Assembly (NCBI GenBank): GCA_900404475.1 | Contig: OUQQ01000797.1 | Coordinates: 1-11,085, forward strand | DNA length: 11,085 nt | Direction of reading: 5' to 3' | DNA from: Spongospora subterranea | Lineage: Eukaryota; Endomyxa; Phytomyxea; Plasmodiophorida; Plasmodiophoridae | Shown here: one piece after another, positions 6,371 to 11,085 of the stretch | Numbering within the stretch: the first letter of the stretch is position 1 | Layout: every line of letters starts with the position of its first letter | Made by a program: the position numbers and the translations under genes | Notes under the pieces: generated by a model | Database searches by the model: none | What the model was told of the DNA's origin: nothing | The model's input: the letters and a program-made list of their open reading frames with translations, nothing else

Positions 6371-9300
6371 ATGTTCATGGCCCTAATACTCAATTACACG
6401 CAGATCTGCGTTGCTGTTTCTGGGGGGTATTTTCGTTTTCAATTTATATGAGCGAAGCATCATCAGTTGACAGCGGATATGGTCTTATGGTAGATTGAGT
6501 ACAATTAAGGTCGATGACTGTGGCCGAACGGCTCTTCATCTGGCGGCCAAAGATGGAAAGTCAGTTACTTCATATCATTACCTGTTATCATCTCTTATTG
6601 GTGATTTCTCAGCAATGAACAAGTTCGTCAACTCATATCCGAAGCGAAATACGATATCAACGCAATGGATAACGATGGCGCAACTCCGCTGTTCCTGACA
6701 GTTTATAACGGTCGAAAGTCTGTTCATTGTTTGATCCTATTTCTTAACTTATAATACTTGTCAGTAAATACGACATCATCAACCAATGGGTAGATATTCG
6801 AGCTTCATCCCAGGTTGCCGATCAGCATTGGTTTGAGCAATATCGTCATTCAATGGATTTTCTCTAAATGTGGATTTCTATCAGTTCTAAGAGAGTAGAT
6901 GTGCCTCAGTCTATCTGGTATGTTCACGTGTTTCTATCCATCAATCAACTGGCCTTATATTGACTATAGGGAAACAACCGCAATTACTCTGTTGGATAAT
7001 GGCGCCGATCCTTCTATAAAATCAACATCAATCGGCGATGCAGTATTGCACATCGCTGCTCGTGAGGGAATGTAATGGTGTCCGATTCGTTGAATATCTT
7101 AACCGCTAACAATCTTCAGGATCAACCTTATCGATCATATTTGTCGGAGATACCCTAAGGCGATCGAGGAAAACAACCACAAAGAAGACACCCCTATCAT
7201 TAGTGATGCAAAATCACAATTGTATTGTCATTTCATGTGCTGAAACTTGATATTCTGATTGATTCCTTTGCAATCAGGGTGCGAGGTGTCAATGGACCTG
7301 TTGAGGAACACTTAGCTAACAATGGAGATTCGAACAGAGAAAAAGCTACCGAAGTCAAATCGTATGTATCAAAACAGCTAAATCAATGAACGTTGTTTAC
7401 GGATCTCGTCAGAATGAACATGGTTCACATTATCGATGCTCAAAACAGCTATGGACAGACACCTATGATGGTGGCGGCATATTTCAACTACTGGTTTAGC
7501 ACATTCGAATACTTGACATCGATCTATTGCTTATCTCCCATCAACAGGAGTGTGGTGGAGTGTTTGCTAGATCAGGGAGCTGATCCGACAATACCAACAA
7601 CGCCTTCAGAAGAGACTCTACTGCACATTGCCGCTAAACATGGCCAGTATGACGCCACTTTTGTATTGTCAATTACGCCATCCATCATGGTCTGACAAGA
7701 CAGTCATTTCAGAGTTAGAGTTATTGATAAAATATTGTCGGACGGACGAGTGGACAAACAAGTGGCAATCAACTTCAAAGATCAATATGGATATACTCCT
7801 TTCCTTTTGGCAATCCAAAATCAACAGTATATTTTATGGGGTCGAGGAATTGTTCCCTATTAATTGTTTGTCTTTTCAGTCTTTCTGTCGCCATTGCTCT
7901 ACTGAATTATGGTGCTGATATCACCATATGGAATCAATACGGTGAGATAGCGCTTCATTACGCTGTGGAACGCCCTTGGTAAATCATCCCCCTGTCAGTA
8001 TATCCCATTAAAAAATGTGTTGTTATCAGGATTGAGTTGGCGACTACACTTATAGAGAGGGCTGTTGATCCATCATTTATCAACACACAAGACCACCTTC
8101 TTAGAACACCACTTCATCGCACAATCATCAAATATTCAGTGTCCAGGCACTCCAATATGTTAGTCGGGTCGTCAATATCCAAATTCAATTATGAATATTT
8201 GTTTGTAGAGTTTCAATGGTCGACATTCTGATTCGAAATGGTGCTGATCAGGCGATTCGTGATCAAACTCATTGTACGGCGCTTCATTATGGTGCCCTGT
8301 CGTTAATGTCTGTCAATATCATGGGAATATATCGGTGTTTAACGTGCTCGCTCATCAGGGTTGACATTGTACAAATACTGGCGAAGAGCGCCAAACCGGG
8401 CGATCTCGATGCGCAAAACGCTGATGGCCACAGTCCTCTTCATCTGGCAATTATCGCCAGTACAACCTTATTTCGTCAGGGCGATAGGTTAGTTGTGTTA
8501 GGAGATATAGATTCGATGATGGAGAATGTCTGTCTAGAGCTGCAATCGTCACCATTTTGCTCGACTCTGGTGCTGATCCGTCCCTTCATGATAAATATGG
8601 TTGGACACCGCTTCATTACGCTGCCCTATTCAACTTGTGAGTCAATATCTGGTGAATATATCGGTGTTTAAGTGAGGATTTATCAGGGTCGACATTGCCC
8701 AAATCCTTGTCAATTGCCGCAAACCAGTCGATATCAATGCAAAAATCTTGAATGCAAAAGTCTTTAATGGTAGAACTCCACTTCATCTGGCAGTTTTGAG
8801 TACTGCGTCATCCGCCCAACAGTTCGTTCAATCAGACAATATGGAACCCAATGTCTTCAGATTGGCAATGGTCAAGTTTTTGATGAATAATGGTGCCGAT
8901 CCAACGCTTTCTGATGATTTTGGTCGGACACCGTTTCATCACGCTGCCATGCACCTTTCGTAAGTCAGTTTCATTTGATTATATCAGTGGTCAATTGTGA
9001 TGGTGTTAGGGTTGAACTTGCCGAAATACTACTGGACGTTGACGACCGAACCGATATCGATGCAAAAGATGTTGATGGTTACTCTTCATCTGGCGATAGA
9101 GCAGCATGGACCCGAGGCCGATAGGTTAGTTGGATCAATCGAAATCGAACAACATTTGTGATATATTTGTGGTGTGTAGAGCTGTAATGGTCCGTTATCT
9201 CCTGAGTAAAGGGGCTAATCGGGCACTACACGATCATGCAAATATCTCACCATTGGATCCTGCCAATGACGATGGGCACAAGGAAGCCGTCGCCGTCCTA

Positions 9301-9381
9301 CGAAAGGCGAACGACCCGTTCTACAAAATGCTCCGATTGCTGTTTCCCATGTTCCAATGTGTGTGGAACAAGGTTTTCTGA
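6371..9381 (+). CDS. Multi-exon ankyrin-repeat protein, frameshifted in the penultimate exon
   Basis: I propose these exons: 6371-6426, 6494-6559, 6613-6717, 6765-6830, 6885-6917, 6970-7071, 7120-7221, 7278-7361, 7413-7493, 7548-7646, 7713-7826, 7880-7978, 8030-8158, 8209-8301, 8359-8487, 8538-8636, 8687-8959, 9010-9124 and 9180-9381. All introns are GT-AG, 47-67 nt long and in phase 2. The product is about sixteen ankyrin repeats, for example TALHLAAKDG (residues 31-40), LLDQGADPTI, YGYTPFLLA, LLDSGADPSLHDKYGWTPLH and NGRTPLHLAVL. Such repeats bind other proteins; the partner is unknown. The region from residue 75 to 205 is poorly conserved. The start MFMALILNY is hydrophobic and joins in phase with the next exon, but an unseen upstream exon is possible. 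Exon 9010-9124 has 115 bases and seems to lack about 5 near 9081, so translation stops at TAG 9122-9124 (614 residues). The last exon remains a good repeat (RYLLSKGAN) ending at TGA 9379-9381. Confidence 0.75.
9078..9124 (+). other. Frameshift in the penultimate exon of the ankyrin gene
   Basis: The exon reads VELAEILLDV, then DIDAKDVDGY in frame. After this the expected TPLHLA core is present only from LHLA onward, in another frame (LHLAIEQHGPEAD). A loss of 5 bases at about 9081 explains both the missing TP and the shift. The exon is 115 bases long, while all other internal exons are multiples of three. In the shifted frame a TAG forms exactly at the exon's last three bases. Confidence 0.8.
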
Positions 9382-9553
9382 CCGTTTGTCACATGATTAA
9401 ATTTGCTCTTAACCGCTCCGCCCCTAACACTTGAATCATCGCCAGATTTTCAGGAAGTGCGAGACAGATATTTAGAATGATTTTGTGCCCTCTCTTTGAT
9501 GAATCTCTCTTCTGTTGACCTCATTTATCTATTCGCATGTGTCCAGGTTCTTC
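9382..9553. other. Short intergenic spacer
   Basis: This stretch separates the ankyrin gene from the third copy of the CCCTAATATAGGAATTG remnant. It holds the ATTAAA signal and nothing else I can support. Confidence 0.5.
9396..9401 (+). terminator. Polyadenylation signal candidate ATTAAA
   Basis: ATTAAA, the commonest variant of AATAAA in animals, lies 15 bp after the TGA of the ankyrin gene's last exon. The following sequence is T- and C-rich. The position fits a very short 3' untranslated region. Confidence 0.4.
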
Positions 9554-9844
9554 CCCTAATATAGGAATTGGAGCGGGGAAGCCAGGTTGACCTCATCCCC
9601 GACACCGTTCTTTGTCATACGCCAAAGGAACTCTGTGCGTTGAGGTCGAGATGGTCAAGTATCTGGCGAGGAAAGAGTGCGATCATGCTTACTCAGTCAA
9701 AAACATTCATAGCCCGATTCCGGGATCGCAGCAGAAGCATGCTCGTTTTCATTCATATCGGAATTCGGCGAAACCTTCCAACAATGAGCAATCCAAAGTT
9801 CTCGACTACATATCAGGTCAACATCAACTCTGTTCTCGCTCTGA
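9554..9844 (+). pseudogene. Third copy of the ankyrin 3' remnant
   Basis: It opens with the same 17-base sequence (9554-9570) as blocks 1 and 2. It continues in parallel with them through TCATCCC, TTTGTCATAC and GGAACTCTGTG. The helix VEMVKYLARKECDHA (9648-9692) is clean, but the TPKELCA just before it is in another frame, as in the other copies. After about 9695 the sequence differs from blocks 1 and 2. It stays open in the helix frame as NSAKPSNNEQSKVLDYISG and then shifts near 9850 into the frame described next. It could be the 5' part of a short derived gene, but the frame breaks argue against that. Confidence 0.5.
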
Positions 9845-10125
9845 TCATGCGACCTTGATGATGGTTCTTCTAAGACAGCCATCGATGAAAAAACGCTTAA
9901 ACGTCCATATGCAAAAACCCACAAGATGATTTTGGCGCTCAAAGGTGAATCGAGGGTGAGGTCGATAATCGCTGAACCTATAAAAGTGGTGATCGATCCT
10001 TCTACCGCTTGTTTGCCTGTGATCGGCTCATCCAAAATGCGGTCGGCGACGTGTGTTTTTGCAAGTGGGCGTTTGAGCGTGATTGAATTAAGTTCACCAG
10101 ATATGGGAGTCCTGGTCGTGTACGA
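9697..10125 (-). CDS. Open frame with TLKRPxAKTH motif, minus-strand arm
   Basis: On the minus strand a frame is open for 142 codons from just after a TAG (10128-10126) to a stop at 9697. An ATG lies at 10035. It reads TPISGELNSITLKRPLAKTH, then VADRILDEPITGKQAVEG and TTFIGSAIIDLTLDSPLSA, and then passes through the antisense of the plus-strand copy. A CTTCTAG acceptor-like site immediately precedes it. The first half (10125 to about 9930) is the credible part. The second half is probably antisense read-through. I do not recognise a domain. Confidence 0.35.
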   Translation of the reverse strand, partial: SYTTRTPISGELNSITLKRPLAKTHVADRILDEPITGKQAVEGSITTFIGSAIIDLTLDSPLSAKIILWVFAYGRLSVFSSMAVLEEPSSRSHDQSENRVDVDLICSRELWIAHCWKVSPNSDMNENEHASAAIPESGYECF

Positions 10126-10129
10126 CTAG
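9845..10129 (+). CDS. Open frame with TLKRPxAKTH motif, plus-strand arm
   Basis: This is an open frame of 94 codons between TGA (9842-9844) and TAG (10127-10129), with an internal ATG at 9926. It reads CDLDDGSSKTAIDEKTLKRP, then YAKTHKMILALKG, and later IKVVIDPSTACLPVIGSS. It follows an ankyrin remnant on the same strand and may be a C-terminal tail joined by a frameshift near 9850. The motif TLKRPYAKTH (9893-9922) recurs on the opposite strand, and three of the five base differences between the two copies are silent third-position changes. The family is unknown. Confidence 0.35.
   Translation, partial: SCDLDDGSSKTAIDEKTLKRPYAKTHKMILALKGESRVRSIIAEPIKVVIDPSTACLPVIGSSKMRSATCVFASGRLSVIELSSPDMGVLVVYD
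9893..10080. repeat. Inverted repeat with coding character (centre near 9987)
   Basis: The left arm 9893-9922 and the right arm 10051-10080 are imperfect inverted copies of 30 bp, with 25 of 30 positions the same. Both spell TLKRPxAKTH when read toward the centre. Shorter similarity continues inward (ATTTTGG near 9927 and its complement near 10033). Confidence 0.7.
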
Positions 10130-10140
10130 AAGATAGCGCA

Positions 10141-10458
10141 TCAGCAGAAAGGAGTAGTGACTGGATTTGAAGGTGGACCTTTTGCAAACGTACCATTGTG
10201 ACCTCGCTGGTTAAAGAGATCAAACACAAAATCCGTTTTGCCCTCATCCTGCGAGCACTTGAGGGCAATTGAGACATTTGAACGGTCTGAAGGAGTTCGG
10301 AGTCTGGTGTTGTGTGAATGTAGAGTAGGAACCCGATTATAGTCTGTCGATTGTTGCGCGAAACGATGAAATATCTTGTAATTCTTGATTGAGTCGAGAA
10401 CTAGTTTGTGAATCTTGACGAGGCTTTCTGTCGACAGTCCCTTTTTTGTCGACAGCAA
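10141..10458 (-). CDS. Hypothetical minus-strand open frame, 105 codons
   Basis: An ATG-initiated minus-strand frame reads KGLSTESLVKIHKLVLDSIK, then TLHSHNTRLRTPSDRS, KCSQDEGKTDFVFDLFNQRG and a proline-rich end. A GTACGT donor near the KCSQ part and a CTTCTAG acceptor at about 10126 could join it to the minus-strand TLKRP frame, but the phases I tried lead to a stop. The overlapping minus-strand frame at 10337-10552 is equally protein-like, so a frameshifted old gene is possible. I do not recognise a family. Confidence 0.3.
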   Translation of the reverse strand: MLSTKKGLSTESLVKIHKLVLDSIKNYKIFHRFAQQSTDYNRVPTLHSHNTRLRTPSDRSNVSIALKCSQDEGKTDFVFDLFNQRGHNGTFAKGPPSNPVTTPFC

Positions 10459-10552
10459 GCCTCACCAATATGTCTCCGTCAGTTGTGCATGGTTGGAAAA
10501 TAAGTCGTGTCAGCCCATTATCAGCGATGATGGATCGCGACTGCGCAAAATC
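10337..10552 (-). CDS. Coding-like minus-strand frame without ATG, 71 codons
   Basis: This frame is open on the minus strand between TGA (10555-10553) and TAA (10339-10337). It reads SIIADNGLTRLIFQPCTTDG, then DILVRLAVDKKGTVDRKPRQ and SSRLNQELQDISSF. It overlaps 10141-10458 in another frame. The charged and polar composition looks like protein, so the two frames may be parts of one gene separated by an indel near 10340-10450. No domain is recognised. Confidence 0.25.
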   Translation of the reverse strand, partial: DFAQSRSIIADNGLTRLIFQPCTTDGDILVRLAVDKKGTVDRKPRQDSQTSSRLNQELQDISSFRATIDRL

Positions 10553-10598
10553 TCATGGGCAACTTGATCGGGGATCATCATGATGTGTAAAGTTCAAA

Positions 10599-10676
10599 TT
10601 CTAAACAATTGTGAAGAATCTGCCGATGTTTCCACTGGAGTTCGATCATATCCTTATATCCTTAAATTGTTTAGAA
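10599..10676. repeat. 12-bp perfect inverted repeat
   Basis: TTCTAAACAATT at 10599-10610 is repeated inverted as AATTGTTTAGAA at 10665-10676, with 54 bp between. It could form a hairpin in RNA or DNA. No gene or target-site duplication explains it. Confidence 0.7.
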
Positions 10677-10773
10677 AAGCACAACTGTAGGCACATAGAT
10701 TGTATATTGGAGATGAATCAATTACATCTCGCAGTGCGGCCGATTGAAGTTGATGCGCTTTATTGGCAGCGTT

Positions 10774-10983
10774 TTATCTGGCGATATCTGTAATGTACTT
10801 GTCCCATAGAAAACGAATGATATGATGGACGAATGCGAATATGTCGTCAACTCTGGCGACGTTATGATTGAAAGTTGAGATGAACTCATCGGTTAAAGGC
10901 CCGGTGAAAACAAAATTGGCTTGGGCTTTACTTAATAGCGCTATGTTGTTTTTGGCCAAAAATACTTTATCGGCGGGGACGCC
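10774..10983 (-). CDS. Unrecognised minus-strand exon-like frame
   Basis: This frame of 69 codons ends at TAA (10776-10774) and has no ATG near its start. It reads GVPADKVFLAKNNIALLSKA, then NFVFTGPLTDEFISTFNH, DDIFAFVHHIIRFLWDKY and ITDIAR. The last third looks like an amphipathic helix. Upstream on the minus strand, CAG-GTAAGT at 11064-11056 is a consensus donor and CTACTCCAG (10998-10990) is an acceptor, which suggests a 72-nt intron. However, joining them puts a stop in the reading frame. It may be part of a gene running off the window edge or a decayed copy. I do not recognise the family. Confidence 0.35.
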   Translation of the reverse strand, partial: GVPADKVFLAKNNIALLSKAQANFVFTGPLTDEFISTFNHNVARVDDIFAFVHHIIRFLWDKYITDIAR

Positions 10984-11055
10984 TCAGTACTGGAGTAGCC
11001 AGTTGATGAAGAAGGATACAGAAGGAAAAAAATTTTCAAAAAGAAAGAGTGCGCC

Positions 11056-11061
11056 ACTTAC
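11056..11061 (-). other. Consensus splice donor on the minus strand
   Basis: On the minus strand the window edge reads ACGCTCAG followed by GTAAGT, a perfect donor. It suggests that an exon enters from beyond position 11085. The matching acceptor would be at 10990 or 10983. Confidence 0.4.
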
Positions 11062-11085
11062 CTGAGCGTTACTGGTGATCCGCAA

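Noticed and set aside
6448..6493. ATG at 6448 (MSEASSVDSGYG) as the start of the ankyrin gene
   Set aside because: The frame hits TGA at once and is not in phase with the first repeat. The splice model places it inside the first intron. It would need a further frameshift.
7185..7315. Possible pair of compensating frameshifts, because the alternative frame reads SLVMQNHN and CEVSMDLLRN, which look more ankyrin-like
   Set aside because: The main frame is open, keeps phase 2 at 7222-7277 and gives exon lengths divisible by three. I keep the simpler model, though this stretch is poorly conserved.
6371..9381. Assignment to a named ankyrin family such as TRPA channels or latrotoxin-like proteins
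   Set aside because: No pore, membrane segments or other family-specific domain is visible. Ankyrin repeats alone do not identify the family.
10141..10458. C-terminal end of a non-LTR reverse transcriptase (HNTR motif)
   Set aside because: Only a few residues agree. The usual following W-N-x-L-P region and any upstream polymerase motifs are absent.

Overview
The window is eukaryotic. Its dominant signal is a many-exon gene for an ankyrin-repeat protein, and the exons are separated by very short GT-AG introns of about 47-67 nt. I see no bacterial operon structure, ribosome binding sites, tRNA or rRNA. Compact introns, many paralogous ankyrin fragments, minisatellites and segmental copies suggest a rapidly rearranging, possibly subtelomeric-like region of a small-intron eukaryote, perhaps an invertebrate. 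I cannot name the species.

Layout. Positions 1-177 are a (GGTAT)n array at the window edge. From about 389 to 4691 lie broken copies of ankyrin-gene segments. Two related blocks (389-1228 and 2747-3639) each hold a plus-strand remnant and a minus-strand remnant that converge tail to tail. Between them lies a third convergent pair (about 1237-1935 plus, 2455-1948 minus). A 54-bp minisatellite (2465-2725) precedes the second block. At 4092-4691 is a truncated plus-strand copy of exons from the main gene, with lost splice sites. From 4725 to 5870 are several unrecognised open frames, then a perfect six-copy 26-bp minisatellite (5844-5999).

The main gene runs from a proposed ATG at 6371, 47 bp downstream of a TATA-like site, to a TGA at 9379-9381, followed by an ATTAAA signal. 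I can join 19 exons. Every one of the 18 introns is phase 2, and every internal exon is a multiple of three except the penultimate one, 9010-9124. That exon has lost about 5 bases in the ankyrin core (TPLHLA), so the frame closes at a TAG at its last bases. As read, the protein would be 614 residues. With the frame kept through the last exon it would be about 680. The gene is therefore either freshly broken or carries a sequence error.

From 9554 to the end another ankyrin remnant leads into an inverted pair centred near 9987, with long open frames on both strands sharing a TLKRPxAKTH motif. It is followed by unrecognised minus-strand open frames up to the window end.

The best lead is the combination of ankyrin exons as interchangeable phase-2 cassettes and repeated tail-to-tail inverted copies of the gene's 3' end. 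This looks like a locus evolving by exon and segment duplication. No function beyond ankyrin-type protein binding can be read from the sequence.
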